The notes under the pieces: generated by a model
The model's input: the letters and a program-made list of their open reading frames with translations, nothing else
Told to the model about the DNA's origin: nothing
The model's database searches: none
Position numbers and translations under genes: made by a program
In this document: positions 53,349-63,186 of the stretch, one piece after another
Position numbering within the stretch: position 1 is the stretch's first letter
How the letters are laid out: the number at the start of each line of letters is the position of its first letter
Assembly (NCBI RefSeq): GCF_000311725.1
Contig: NZ_HE978512.1
Span: 467,218-531,217 of the forward strand
Direction of reading: 5' to 3'
DNA: 64,000 nucleotides
DNA from: Robertmurraya massiliosenegalensis JC6
Lineage (GTDB): Bacteria; Bacillota; Bacilli; Bacillales; Cytobacillaceae

Positions 53349-54179
53349 TTAAAACCCTGTACTCCGAAATCTCTGCAAGAATGCTTGTAGTCTTTCGCTT
53401 TTTGGATGTTCAAGAATTTCTTTTGGGCTTCCTTGCTCTTCTATTTGCCCATCGTGAAGAAACACAATCCGATCCGCTACATCTCTCGCAAAATCCATCT
53501 CATGTGTTACGAGAATCATGGCCATATCTGTCTCCTGTGCTAAATCTTTAATGACCTGAAGAACTTCGCCGACTAATTCTGGGTCAAGAGCAGATGTGAC
53601 CTCATCAAATAACATCACCTTTGGGTGCATAACGACTGCACGGGCGATCGCCACCCGTTGTTTTTGCCCTCCTGAGAGTTGCTCCGGATACGCATCTAGT
53701 TTATCGCCTAACCCCACCTTTTCAAGCATATCAATGGCTCGTTCTCTTGCCTCCTCTTTGGATAGACCAAGGACGTGAATGGGCGCTTCTGTTACATTTC
53801 GTAAAATCGTCATATGAGGAAATAGATTAAAATGCTGAAAAACCATTCCAATATCAGAGCGCATTTTCCGCAAATGTTTTTCATCTGCAGGGATCAGCTT
53901 GCCATCGCTTCCTTCCTTATGCCATAATGGCTCACCATTCAATTTAATGATCCCAGTTGTTGGTTTTTCTAATGTCATTAACATTCGAATGATCGTCGTT
54001 TTTCCCGACCCACTTGGACCAATAAGGGCCACTTTTTCCCCAGGGCTGATTTGTAAATCGACCCCTTTTAGTACTTCTATGTTTCCAAAGCTTTTCGTTA
54101 CATGTTCATACTGAACCAACACTTCTGCCGTTTCACTTATCGGTTCCTCTATCATTAACTCTTTTTCAATCGCACTCAT
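53349..54179 (-). CDS. ehuA: Ectoine/hydroxyectoine ABC importer ATPase EhuA
   Basis: A 276-residue polar-amino-acid-type ABC ATPase. Walker A GPSGSGKTT (about 55-63), VFQHFNLFPHMTILRNVTEAP (about 112-131), signature LSGGQKQRVAIARAV (about 167-181), Walker B VMLFDEVTSALD (about 187-198, with Val where Pro is usual) and THEMDFARDVADRI. It carries an N-terminal extension of about 20 residues. Substrate assignment rests on EhuB and the gene order. Confidence 0.85.
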   Translation of the reverse strand: MSAIEKELMIEEPISETAEVLVQYEHVTKSFGNIEVLKGVDLQISPGEKVALIGPSGSGKTTIIRMLMTLEKPTTGIIKLNGEPLWHKEGSDGKLIPADEKHLRKMRSDIGMVFQHFNLFPHMTILRNVTEAPIHVLGLSKEEARERAIDMLEKVGLGDKLDAYPEQLSGGQKQRVAIARAVVMHPKVMLFDEVTSALDPELVGEVLQVIKDLAQETDMAMILVTHEMDFARDVADRIVFLHDGQIEEQGSPKEILEHPKSERLQAFLQRFRSTGF

Positions 54180-54185
54180 TTCCCA

Positions 54186-54866
54186 TCATCCTTTCAATTC
54201 TTTTCTTGCACCGAAGCCCAGTTTCGCCTTCTTTTCAAGCTTATTAATTAATAAGGCAGAAGGGTAACTTAGCAATAAGAACAAGAGTCCAACAATGGTA
54301 ATCGGTTCTAAATATTTAAAATGGGCTGCGCCAATTAACTGTGCCTCTTGCAAAAATTCGCCAACACCGATCGCCATCAAAATAGGCGTTTCTTTAAAGA
54401 GCACGAGCAAATAGTTCCCCATCATCGGAATAACGGGTGGGATCGCTTGTGGAAGAATGACTTTGAACCACGTTTGCGTCTTCGTGAAGTTCATTGCCTT
54501 TGCTGCCTCCCATTGTCCCTTAGGCACCGCCTCAATCCCTGAACGATATACCTCTGATAAATATGTACTATAGTGGATTCCTAGAGTCAGAATGCCCGCT
54601 GTATATTTATCAAAGGAAATACCAAGCGCAGGAAGAGCAAAGAATACGAAAAATAATTGCACTAACGGCGGAGTACTTCTTATAAATTCAATAAATCCAT
54701 AGGTAGTAAGCGACAGTAGCTTAAATCTTGATCTTCTCGCAAATGTTAAGACCAAGCCAAATATAAGAGAAAAGATATAGGCACCAAATGTAATGCCAAT
54801 GACAAGCCATACCGCAGAAGCAATTTCGGGGAATACTTGAATGGCAAAATCCCAATCCCAGGTCAT
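54186..54866 (-). CDS. ehuD: Ectoine/hydroxyectoine ABC importer permease EhuD
   Basis: A 226-residue permease of the His/Glu/Gln family with five transmembrane helices. The coupling EAA loop is EAAKAMNFTKTQTWFKVILPQA (about 122-143). It overlaps ehuC by 4 nt and forms a heterodimer with EhuC. Confidence 0.85.
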   Translation of the reverse strand: MTWDWDFAIQVFPEIASAVWLVIGITFGAYIFSLIFGLVLTFARRSRFKLLSLTTYGFIEFIRSTPPLVQLFFVFFALPALGISFDKYTAGILTLGIHYSTYLSEVYRSGIEAVPKGQWEAAKAMNFTKTQTWFKVILPQAIPPVIPMMGNYLLVLFKETPILMAIGVGEFLQEAQLIGAAHFKYLEPITIVGLLFLLLSYPSALLINKLEKKAKLGFGARKELKG

Positions 54867-55519
54867 GCTCTAACCACTCCTCTCGATGCATTCTTTTCCA
54901 ATTTACGCACGCCAATAATGAGCGGTAAGGCAATAATAAAGTACAAGACTAATAGAACAATAAAAACAGGGAATGTATAGCTAAGGTTGGTATTCTGTAG
55001 GATTAGCCCTTTGTAGGTTAAATCAGTCAGTGTAATAAGTGACACTAAGGAAGTTCCTTTTAAAAGTTCAATTAAGGTATTTCCAAATCCAGGGAGCATC
55101 ATTCGAATGGCCTGTGGCAAGATGACTAATCTCAGTCTTTGCCAGCGGGTCATATTTAGAGCGATTGATGCCTCCGTTTGACCTTGCGGAATGGCCATGA
55201 TCGCTCCCCTTACAATTTCCGATCCATAGGCACCATAGTTAAGACCAAGGGCCACCACTCCTGCTAAAAATGGTGTAAATTGAAATCCGAAAGCTGGTAA
55301 AGCAAAGAAAATCCAAAAGAGTTGTACAAGTAACGATGTACCTCTAAACAATTCCACATATACTGCGGTGATTCTTCTAATAAACGCAAACCTTGAAATT
55401 CTTCCTAGCCCTGCAATAAACGCCACAACAATGGCAAGGCATGAAGCAGCTAGTAAAATTTCAATGGTGACAATCACTCCGGGGAGAATTTTCGGGACGA
55501 TGTCTAAATATGCACTCAT
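54863..55519 (-). CDS. ehuC: Ectoine/hydroxyectoine ABC importer permease EhuC
   Basis: A 218-residue five-helix permease of the same family (ELFRGTSLLVQLFWIFFALP, about 56-75; EAA loop EASIALNMTRWQRLRLVILPQA, about 125-146). It lies 89 bp downstream of ehuB, beyond an attenuator-like hairpin. Confidence 0.85.
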   Translation of the reverse strand: MSAYLDIVPKILPGVIVTIEILLAASCLAIVVAFIAGLGRISRFAFIRRITAVYVELFRGTSLLVQLFWIFFALPAFGFQFTPFLAGVVALGLNYGAYGSEIVRGAIMAIPQGQTEASIALNMTRWQRLRLVILPQAIRMMLPGFGNTLIELLKGTSLVSLITLTDLTYKGLILQNTNLSYTFPVFIVLLVLYFIIALPLIIGVRKLEKNASRGVVRA

Positions 55520-55567
55520 TCATCCTCACATCCTTTCGATTATCTACTCTAAAAGCCTGTTATCCAA

Positions 55568-55598
55568 AAACAGGCACTCACTTCGAGCGCCTGCCAAT
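55568..55598 (-). terminator. Attenuator-like hairpin between ehuB and ehuC
   Basis: On the minus strand CAGGCGCTC pairs with GAGTGCCTG (one G-U; 55585-55593 with 55571-55579), followed by TTTTT. Such partial terminators after a binding-protein gene usually give more binding protein than permease. Confidence 0.75.
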
Positions 55599-55608
55599 GG
55601 ATCTAATC

Positions 55609-56484
55609 TTAGCTTTCACAAAGTTGTTGTGCTGTCATATCTCCTGGTAGGTCCGCTTCTGTAAAGCCGAATTCACTTATAATATCTAGTAGTTCTCCTG
55701 AATCCTTTAATTCTTGAAGCGCTTCATTATAAGCTTCTCTCAGCTCATCATCTTCAATTGCAAAGCCTGCCGCACCATAGCCACGAACACTCTCACCGTC
55801 TACTATTGGTTGTGAAAACTCCTCAACTCGATCAATATTTTTTGCATTCGCCGTTTCAAGAGCTGATTCCAATGTCGGTCCTGTCATCGTGATTGCATCC
55901 ACTCGTCCTGATTCAAGCGCAGCAATATTGGAAGGAATGTCCTGAACGATTTCCATTTGATCCTCTGATACACCTGCCGCTTTTAGATAATCAATTTCAA
56001 TCGCTCCGTTCATCACAGATATTTTTACCTCTGGATTATTAGCAATATCTTCATAGCTATGTAGATTATGTGGGTTGCCCTTTTGAACAGCTAGAGCCTC
56101 TCCAATACTATACTCAGGTTCTCCAAAATCAATTTGCTTACAACGATCAGGTGTTATGTACATGCCAGCCGTAATAATATCAAAGTTTCCTGACTGCAAT
56201 CCTGGTATGAGAGAGCCAAACTTCGTTAACTTCCCGTCCATTTCCTCAATGCCTAGCTTTTCAAAAACCGCTCTTGCCACTTCAACCGATTGCCCTGTTA
56301 AATTGCCGTTTTCATCTTCATATGCGTACGGGACTTCTCCAGAAAATCCCACTGTGATTTTACCTTCTTCTTTCACCTTTTCCAGTGTAGACATATCTCC
56401 TTCAGATCCTGATGACGTTGATGAACAAGCCACTACGCTCAGCATCAAAAGACATATGACTATTCCTGTATAAAATTTCTTCAA
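55609..56484 (-). CDS. ehuB: Ectoine/hydroxyectoine-binding lipoprotein EhuB
   Basis: A 291-residue substrate-binding lipoprotein (lipobox LSVVACSS, Cys20). The EhuB-type signatures FGSLIPGLQSGNFDIITAGMYITPDRCKQI (about 87-116) and LHSYEDIANNPEVKISVMNG (about 141-160) separate it from general amino-acid binders. It delivers ectoine or hydroxyectoine, used either as osmolyte or as carbon and nitrogen source. First gene of ehuBCDA. Confidence 0.85.
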   Translation of the reverse strand: MKKFYTGIVICLLMLSVVACSSTSSGSEGDMSTLEKVKEEGKITVGFSGEVPYAYEDENGNLTGQSVEVARAVFEKLGIEEMDGKLTKFGSLIPGLQSGNFDIITAGMYITPDRCKQIDFGEPEYSIGEALAVQKGNPHNLHSYEDIANNPEVKISVMNGAIEIDYLKAAGVSEDQMEIVQDIPSNIAALESGRVDAITMTGPTLESALETANAKNIDRVEEFSQPIVDGESVRGYGAAGFAIEDDELREAYNEALQELKDSGELLDIISEFGFTEADLPGDMTAQQLCES

Positions 56485-56942
56485 TGATCAAACCCCCTAA
56501 GAATGTTCAAATATTTTAGATTGGTAGAATCTGTTTCAATAAGAATTAAATAAGGCAACGATCGAAGTTAAGCTGAGGAAAAGCAAGTGTAAAAAGGCGG
56601 CATATAACCAGTCTAGGGGAAAAGCAAGTGTCAAACAAATCGGATATTTCATGAATATTCCGGATATTCAAGCTTCAACTAGTGAGAGCTATTTCATATT
56701 AGAAACATTCTTAAAAATGTTAGCAGATGCTCTAACATCCTACCGAACAGGATGGAAAACGTTACCTTCTTCCTATGCACCTTTATGACCTTTTCCTTAC
56801 TCAAGAAAAGTGTTCATAATTGAATTTCTTTTTTCCACCTTCACAATGGTATAATTTATTAGAAATTATGTTTGCACCATTTCAATATTGTAGAAAAATG
56901 TATCATCTAAACATCATTTAAGAATGCTCGGAGTGAAAATTT
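56485..56942. other. Intergenic region between ehuB and the MFS gene
   Basis: A 458-bp divergent intergenic region. A direct repeat of GGAAAAGCAAGTGT occurs near 56578 and 56619. An extended -10 element TGGTATAAT (56847-56855) probably serves the MFS gene. No gene and no clear ehuB operator was seen. Confidence 0.55.
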
Positions 56943-58118
56943 TTGGAATCAAAGAAAGCGTTACCTATCTTATTTATCGTTATGTTTCTAGTGATGGTCG
57001 GTTTTGGCATTATTATTCCCGTACTTCCTTTTTATGCTGAAAATATCGGGGCATCCCCTACTGAGTTAGGGTTATTAATGGCTGTTTATTCAATTATGCA
57101 GTTTCTCTTTGCACCGATGTGGGGACGAATTTCTGATCGGATCGGTCGTAAACCAGTGATCATGATCGGAATATTAGGATTAGCGTTGTCCTTTTTCCTT
57201 ATGGCTATCTCTCATCACCTTTGGATGCTTTTTTTAGCTAGAATTCTTGGCGGTTTTCTTTCTTCTGCGAACATGCCTACTGTGATGGCCTATGTGGCAG
57301 ACATTACGTCTGAGGAGAACAGAGGGAAAGGAATGGGAATGATTGGAGCAGCCACTGGTCTTGGTTTTATCTTCGGTCCTGCTGTCGGTGGAGTCTTTTC
57401 CGAAATCGCATTAAGCCTGCCATTCTATATTGCTGGAGCCTCTTCACTTTTCACTTTCTTTTTGGTTTTCTTTATTTTAAAAGAATCCTTACAAGTCGAA
57501 GATCGCAAACATACCTCTAAGCGAAAGACTCCGTGGAAGGAAGCGTTCAATAGCCCTGTCTCGTTGCTCTTTTTCTTACAGCTGTTTGTCTCGATTTCAT
57601 TAGCAGGATTAGAAGCAACCTTTGCCTATTTTGCAGCTGTCAAAGCTGGCCTAGACGCCGTCAAACTAGGGTATATTTTTATGATTATGGGACTGGCTCA
57701 GGCATTTGTCCAAGGTGGTTTAATTGGAAAACTCACGAAACGTTATGGCGAAGGGCCTGTTATTCAAATGGGCATCGTCATTTCTGGGATCGGATTCGGT
57801 CTGATTCTCCTTTCCAATTCCTTTTGGACAGCCGCTCTTTATTTAACGGTGTTCGGTGTAGGAAATGGACTTATCCGACCAGGAGTATCCTCATTGCTTA
57901 CGAAGAAATCAAGTACTGGTCACGGAAGTACAACAGGCATGCTCTCATCCTTTGATTCTCTCGGCAGAATCATCGGACCACCATTAGGAGGATGGCTCTT
58001 CTCCATCTCTATCGGACTGCCATATTTGAGTGGGATCATCTTATCGATCATTGCGATCTTTATGTTCCACATGTATGCGAGTAAACAAAAAAACCTTGTG
58101 ATCGAGAATCAAGGGTAA
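56943..58118 (+). CDS. MFS drug efflux transporter (TetA/Bmr-like, 12 TM)
   Basis: A 391-residue major facilitator with 12 predicted helices. The loop 2-3 signature GRISDRIGRKPVIMIG (about 61-76) and the antiporter motif C (GLGFIFGPAVGGVFS, about 139-153) mark the drug:H+ antiporter 1 group. TTG start with GGAGTG upstream. Substrate unknown. Terminator shared with the convergent BCCT gene. Confidence 0.9.
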   Translation: MESKKALPILFIVMFLVMVGFGIIIPVLPFYAENIGASPTELGLLMAVYSIMQFLFAPMWGRISDRIGRKPVIMIGILGLALSFFLMAISHHLWMLFLARILGGFLSSANMPTVMAYVADITSEENRGKGMGMIGAATGLGFIFGPAVGGVFSEIALSLPFYIAGASSLFTFFLVFFILKESLQVEDRKHTSKRKTPWKEAFNSPVSLLFFLQLFVSISLAGLEATFAYFAAVKAGLDAVKLGYIFMIMGLAQAFVQGGLIGKLTKRYGEGPVIQMGIVISGIGFGLILLSNSFWTAALYLTVFGVGNGLIRPGVSSLLTKKSSTGHGSTTGMLSSFDSLGRIIGPPLGGWLFSISIGLPYLSGIILSIIAIFMFHMYASKQKNLVIENQG

Positions 58119-58124
58119 AGAGCA

Positions 58125-58162
58125 AAGGGTCATGTTGAAAATTTCTCAACATGACCTTTTTC
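58125..58162. terminator. Bidirectional terminator between the MFS and BCCT genes
   Basis: Perfect stem GGTCATGTTGA / TCAACATGACC with an inner AAATTTC loop, A-run left (AAAG) and T-run right. Confidence 0.92.
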
Positions 58163-58163
58163 A

Positions 58164-59717
58164 CTACGTCTTATTTTTTTTATTTGCAGCTTTTTCAAGT
58201 CGTCGGAATCGGCTTAAATCAGCTTTCCGAATCGGGAGTGGTTCATGCTTCAACAATTTCACAATAGCTAACGTTAACATTAATAATAAAACCGTAAACG
58301 GAAGAGCCGCAATCAATGAAGCCGTTTGTAGGGCTTCAAGCCCCCCTGCATATAGCAAAACCGTAGCAATCGCTGACATCAAAAATCCCCACACAAACTT
58401 TGCGACTTGCGGAGGATGCAAGCTGCCAGATGTCGTCATACTCGATAGAATATAAGTAGCTGAATCGGCTGATGTCACTAAAAAGGTAAAGATCAATAGA
58501 ATCGCAAGAATTGACATCAAAGTTGATAATGGCAATTGGTTAAAGGTCGTAAACAAAGCTGTTGTAATATCTGCATTAACTGCCTCTGCTATCCCTGCTT
58601 GTGTATTTAAATCATTCCAAAGAGCCGTCCCACCGAAAGCAGCAATCCAAAGACAAGCAATTAAAGGCGGGATAATCATTACCCCCATAATATACTCTCG
58701 AATGGTTCTTCCTCTGGAGACACGAGCCACGAACGCTCCTACATAGGGAGACCATGCAATCGCCCATGCCCAATAGAAAATCGTCCAATCACGGACCCAT
58801 GTTCCCCCTTTATAAGGTTGCATGCGCAAACTGTATTGAATAAAATTAGCAAAATAATCACCAATTGCTAATGTAAAGCTTTCTAAAATCATCACGGTTG
58901 GGCCTGTAATCAAAACAAACAAAAGGAGAAGAATGGCAAGTCCTAAATTCAAATTACTTAAAAAGCGAATTCCCTTATCCAAACCAGTTGTAGAAGACAA
59001 CATATAGGCAACAAAAATGATAAATATAATGATCAATTGAATCATAAAAGAATTGCCTGTCCCCCATACACTGTGAAGTCCACCCGCCATTTGCAGGACA
59101 CCTAGTCCTAAGGATGTTGCTATCCCCATGACGGTCGCTATAACAGATAGCGTATCTATGGAACTTTTTACAATTGGTTTGTCCCCGACAACCGGTTCAA
59201 GCGCAGTGGAAACAAGTCCATTTTTATTTTTACGAAACTGGAGAAAGGCAATCACGAGTCCGACAATCGCAAAAACGGACCATTGACTGATTCCCCAATG
59301 GAAAAAGGAATAGCCCATCGCGATTCTAGCCGCTTCCTCGGTTTGAGGTTCAACTCCAGCAAATGGGGTAGAGAAAAAATGACTCATTGGCTCAGCTACA
59401 CCCCAAAAGACGAGACCTGCTCCAAATCCGGCAGAGAACAACATGCCAATCCATGTAAAAAATGAAAATTCAGGACGCTCTTCCTCTCCTCCTAAACGAA
59501 TGCCTCCATATTTACTAAAAGCCAATCCTATTAAGAAGATAATGAGGATAAAGACCGCAAGAAGATAGAACCAGCCGAAATTAACCGTTGTGAAGTTAAA
59601 TAGTCTTCCAGCAATTTCCCCGAATTTCACAGGTGCAATCGCCCCAATGATCACAAGAATCATAATAATGGCGGCTGATATTGAAAAAACGGGATTTTTC
59701 CATAAATTCTTATCCAT
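58164..59717 (-). CDS. BCCT-family glycine betaine/osmolyte transporter
   Basis: A 517-residue secondary transporter with 12 predicted helices. The BCCT signature with its tryptophans is clear (WTIFYWAWAIAWSPYVGAFV, about 313-332, then ARVSRGRTIREYIMGV). It imports betaine, carnitine or similar trimethylammonium compounds with Na+; OpuD of B. subtilis is the nearest familiar homologue. A TAGGGGG ribosome site precedes the ATG. With ehuBCDA it points to osmotic adaptation. Confidence 0.92.
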   Translation of the reverse strand: MDKNLWKNPVFSISAAIIMILVIIGAIAPVKFGEIAGRLFNFTTVNFGWFYLLAVFILIIFLIGLAFSKYGGIRLGGEEERPEFSFFTWIGMLFSAGFGAGLVFWGVAEPMSHFFSTPFAGVEPQTEEAARIAMGYSFFHWGISQWSVFAIVGLVIAFLQFRKNKNGLVSTALEPVVGDKPIVKSSIDTLSVIATVMGIATSLGLGVLQMAGGLHSVWGTGNSFMIQLIIIFIIFVAYMLSSTTGLDKGIRFLSNLNLGLAILLLLFVLITGPTVMILESFTLAIGDYFANFIQYSLRMQPYKGGTWVRDWTIFYWAWAIAWSPYVGAFVARVSRGRTIREYIMGVMIIPPLIACLWIAAFGGTALWNDLNTQAGIAEAVNADITTALFTTFNQLPLSTLMSILAILLIFTFLVTSADSATYILSSMTTSGSLHPPQVAKFVWGFLMSAIATVLLYAGGLEALQTASLIAALPFTVLLLMLTLAIVKLLKHEPLPIRKADLSRFRRLEKAANKKNKT

Positions 59718-59962
59718 GTAAACCCCCTATAAAATTCGATCTCAACGTTATTTTGACCTGTTTTTCTAGATGAATTCGCAAGCAAGCAAAACAATCGTAT
59801 TTGATCGATATCTCCGTCTAATTTGCATAGTATTTCCATTTTTATGAGCTCAGTTTGTAGATAACTGTTACGTTTGATTAAACATAACGATCATGACAAA
59901 GAACAAACAATTATTTCTTTGTATATTTTATTGCATTATAATAATGGCTAGGGGGTGACCCA

Positions 59963-60538
59963 ATGGCACGTGATCGTAAATTCTCAACAGAAGATTTATA
60001 TCATGCAACAAAACATATTTTGCTTCAACAAGGTTATGAGGGATTTAATTTTAGTCTTTTAGCAGAACGATTGGATATTTCCAGAGGGGCTATTTATAAA
60101 TATTTCGATAACCGTGAAGAACTAGTTATCCATTTTATGAGATATGAAATGAACCTTTTTCTTGTAGAGCTATTGGAAATTGAACAATATTCTACCTTTG
60201 ACGAAAAATTAACTTTTTTACTGGATTTAATCTTTAAAAATCCATCGGTTCCACGATTAATTGAGATAGGGCAGCGTATTCCCACTAACGAAAACATAAA
60301 GGTCAAAGAAGATTTCTTTAAGCTAGAAGACCTTCGCCTCGAAATGTACAAGCACCTCCAAGGATTTATTGACCTTGGCAGAGAGGAACAGAAGTTGAAG
60401 CCATCAATCCCAGATGCCTTGATATTAGGGTTTATCTTTCAATCAATTATGATCCCTAATCATTTTGATATTCCTCATTCCGTATGGGTTCAATCTCTAA
60501 AAGAGATCCTTTGCAACGGAATTTTACAAATTCATTAA
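59963..60538 (+). CDS. TetR-family regulator of the MMPL transporter
   Basis: A 191-residue TetR-type repressor with N-terminal HTH (DLYHATKHILLQQGYEGFNFSLLAERLDISRGAIYKYFDNREELV, about 11-54). The MMPL gene follows 109 bp downstream behind three operator-like 16-bp sites, so control of that gene is likely. GGGGTGACC precedes the ATG. Confidence 0.88.
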   Translation: MARDRKFSTEDLYHATKHILLQQGYEGFNFSLLAERLDISRGAIYKYFDNREELVIHFMRYEMNLFLVELLEIEQYSTFDEKLTFLLDLIFKNPSVPRLIEIGQRIPTNENIKVKEDFFKLEDLRLEMYKHLQGFIDLGREEQKLKPSIPDALILGFIFQSIMIPNHFDIPHSVWVQSLKEILCNGILQIH

Positions 60539-60619
60539 TTGACACTTGTGTTACTTTGAAAGATAATGTTAGTGACACAAGTGTTACTATTGCTTCACCT
60601 AAAGTGACACTTGTGATAC
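60539..60619 (+). promoter_or_regulatory. MMPL promoter with three TetR-type operators
   Basis: TTGACA (60539-60544), 17 bp and GATAAT (60562-60567) form a good promoter. Three related 16-bp imperfect palindromes overlap or follow it: TTGACACTTGTGTTAC (60539-60554), GTGACACAAGTGTTAC (60572-60587) and GTGACACTTGTGATAC (60604-60619), spaced 33 and 32 bp centre to centre, that is, about three helical turns. Confidence 0.8.
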
Positions 60620-60647
60620 TTTAGGTAATTTTAGAAAGGATTATACG

Positions 60648-62756
60648 ATGAAAACATTCATACAAGCGATCACTGATCGTGTTACAACCAAAAAGGGAAT
60701 GTGGATCACTTTAGCCATTTGGCTCATTGCAACCGTTTCCTTGACTTTATTTGCACCTAGCATCCATGACTATCAAGTTTCGAAAGTAGATACACTTCCT
60801 GAAGACGCTCAATCTGTTGTCGCTCAAGCAAAAGTGGCAAAGTATTTTAAAGATGATGAGGGTATCCCTGCCATTTTGGTTTTTCAGTCAAAGGACAGTA
60901 AAGTAAGCCTTCCGGTTCTAACTGCTGTTATTGATGAATTCGAAAAGGCAAAAATTCCAGGATTGCAACAAGTCGTTCCCTTATCACACCTGCCACCTCA
61001 AGCAACAACTGAATTCTTTTCAGAAGATCAAACAACGGCTTTAATTCCGATGACCTTTGATTCTTCCTTAGAAACGAAGGAAATGCAAAAGGCAATGACA
61101 CAAATGAGGCAAATCGTAAAAGACTCTTCTGATTTAGAAATGTATGTGACAGGGCCAGCCGGAATTGCGACTGATACCGTAGATTTGTTTTCCCGCGCTG
61201 ATTTAGTTCTTATCTTTTCAACTGTCGGGATCATTTTAGTCCTATTGATTGTGATCTACCGTTCACCATTATTAGCCCTTATCCCACTCTTTGGAGCTGT
61301 ATTTGTCTATCAAGTTGTCACACAAACACTTGGGATTATGGGAAAAGGCGGCTTGGCGATCAGTAGTCAAACCGTATCGATCATGTCCATACTCTTATTT
61401 GCAGCGGTCATTGATTATTCCTTATTCGTATTCTCACGTTACCGTGAAGAATTGAAAACACATGCAAGCAAATATGAGGCCATGCAAATCGCAATGAGAG
61501 AAACGGGCATGCCAGTGTTTTTCTCCGGTGGGACTGTACTCGCCGCTATGCTTGTTTTATTCTTTGCCCAATCAGGGGACTATCGTAATTTCGCACCGAC
61601 TTTTGCAACGACTATGATGATCATCATGATTGCGTCCATTACATTAATCCCTGCCCTATTTACATTATTCGGAAGAAAATCATTCTGGCCTAGAATTCCT
61701 AAAATAGGAGAGCAAAGTACGATAAGACAGACTTTTTGGGGAAAAGTTGGGCGGCTTATTACGAAAAAGCCTGGGCTCTCTGTTGCTGTTGTCAGCATTA
61801 TTTTACTAATAGCTGCAAGCAATATATTCAACCTACAATATGAATTCGACACGATGAAGTCATTTCCAGAAGATATGCCTTCCCGTCAAGGTTATGAAAT
61901 TCTAGAAAAGCAGTTTGAAAAAGGAGACCTTGCGCCTACGACCGTCTTATTCGAATCAACAGAAGCTGTAACAGCCGAGCAAGAAGAAAATTTAAAGACC
62001 ATATTGGCCGCTCAACCTCTTGTTAGCAATGTTCGTGTGAACGGAGTTACGGAAGACGAAAAGGTCATTCAATACAATTTAACGTTTGAAGGTAATCCCT
62101 ATAGTATTAACTCGATGGATGCCTTGGAAAAAATGATCGCTAGCAGCGAGAAAATCCTATCTGATAGCCATGTTACTGGAGAGCTATATTTTGCTGGCGA
62201 AACTGCTTCAAAGGTTGATGACAGAAAGATCAATGATCGAGATGTTATTCTCATTGTTGTTTTAGAAACGATTCTCATCTTTGTCTTACTCATTTTCCTA
62301 ACCAGGTCATTTAAAATGCCTCTTTACATGATGGGTACCATTTTAATATCCTTTCTAGCCGCTTTAGGACTTGGAACATTTTTAAGTCATCTATTCTTTG
62401 ATATTCGTTCTATCAGCGATCGCGTCCCGCTGTATTCATTCGTGTTTTTAGTCGCCTTAGGAATTGACTATAACATTATGCTTGTTTCCCGGTTCCAAGA
62501 GGAACGAAAAAAACATTCTGTCAGGGATGCAGTAGAAATTGCTGTCGCCAACACGGGTGGTGTGATTTCATCAGCTGGACTCATTTTAGCAGCTACCTTC
62601 GCTGTCCTTATGACTCAGCCAGTTGAACTGCTATTTGTATTTGGGTTCATTGTTGCAGTTGGGATCTTATTGGATACTTTCTTAATTCGAGGCGTTCTGT
62701 TACCAGGACTAATCGTATTACTGGAAAAAGATCAAGCTCAAGCATCTGAAAAATAA
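60648..62756 (+). CDS. MMPL/RND-family membrane transporter (YdfJ-like)
   Basis: A 702-residue RND-superfamily protein with two homologous halves. Each has one helix, an extracytoplasmic domain and a five-helix block; the GxxxDY motif occurs twice (AAVIDYSLFVFSRYREE about 252-268 and ALGIDYNIMLVSRFQEE about 602-618), the proton-relay site of MMPL proteins. Related proteins move lipids or hydrophobic compounds. Expression is probably released from the upstream TetR by a ligand. Confidence 0.9.
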   Translation: MKTFIQAITDRVTTKKGMWITLAIWLIATVSLTLFAPSIHDYQVSKVDTLPEDAQSVVAQAKVAKYFKDDEGIPAILVFQSKDSKVSLPVLTAVIDEFEKAKIPGLQQVVPLSHLPPQATTEFFSEDQTTALIPMTFDSSLETKEMQKAMTQMRQIVKDSSDLEMYVTGPAGIATDTVDLFSRADLVLIFSTVGIILVLLIVIYRSPLLALIPLFGAVFVYQVVTQTLGIMGKGGLAISSQTVSIMSILLFAAVIDYSLFVFSRYREELKTHASKYEAMQIAMRETGMPVFFSGGTVLAAMLVLFFAQSGDYRNFAPTFATTMMIIMIASITLIPALFTLFGRKSFWPRIPKIGEQSTIRQTFWGKVGRLITKKPGLSVAVVSIILLIAASNIFNLQYEFDTMKSFPEDMPSRQGYEILEKQFEKGDLAPTTVLFESTEAVTAEQEENLKTILAAQPLVSNVRVNGVTEDEKVIQYNLTFEGNPYSINSMDALEKMIASSEKILSDSHVTGELYFAGETASKVDDRKINDRDVILIVVLETILIFVLLIFLTRSFKMPLYMMGTILISFLAALGLGTFLSHLFFDIRSISDRVPLYSFVFLVALGIDYNIMLVSRFQEERKKHSVRDAVEIAVANTGGVISSAGLILAATFAVLMTQPVELLFVFGFIVAVGILLDTFLIRGVLLPGLIVLLEKDQAQASEK

Positions 62757-62792
62757 CCAAAGAGGCTTGGACATAACTAGCTTCAAAATAAT

Positions 62793-62840
62793 GAGAAAGG
62801 TGAATCCTGAGGATACTCAAATTCACCCTTCTCTATTTTT
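62793..62840 (+). terminator. MMPL gene terminator
   Basis: Stem GAGAAAGGTGAAT / ATTCACCCTTCTC with one mismatch and a 15-nt loop, followed by TATTTTT. Confidence 0.85.
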
Positions 62841-62994
62841 GTCTGTTCATTTTGCCATTAACGCAAGACCTTCGGTTTTCCTCGTATAAAAAAATCGAGT
62901 GATACGCAAATTAGCCTTCAAAAATCCAATCGATTTCCGTTGTATCTAAATTTCTACTAAAAGACTCTATTTTGCTTCAACTATCTCTTGCCCT

Positions 62995-63186
62995 TAAGCG
63001 GAATTTTTCCTGTTATCTCCTCGATGGACTCCCTTTTAGGCAAAATAACGGAAGATTTTCCGCTTATGGAGGGCAAAATCGTTTCTTTTAGTATTTTTTC
63101 GGTGAATAGCAGGAGTTTTTCCTGTTATTTCGGCTCTTTTTCATGATGGTTGCTCATTAAGCGGAAATTTTCCTGTTGTTTTTTCT
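62995..63186. repeat. Dispersed modular repeat, copy D
   Basis: Collinear with copy C over its full length, with only scattered substitutions: forward module at 62995, reverse module at about 63054, two-sided module at about 63107 and forward module at about 63157. Confidence 0.9.

Noticed and set aside
56575-56640. Direct repeat GGAAAAGCAAGTGT as a possible attachment or regulatory site
   Set aside because: Two short copies only, no mobile gene nearby, no promoter relation. Left as description of the gap.
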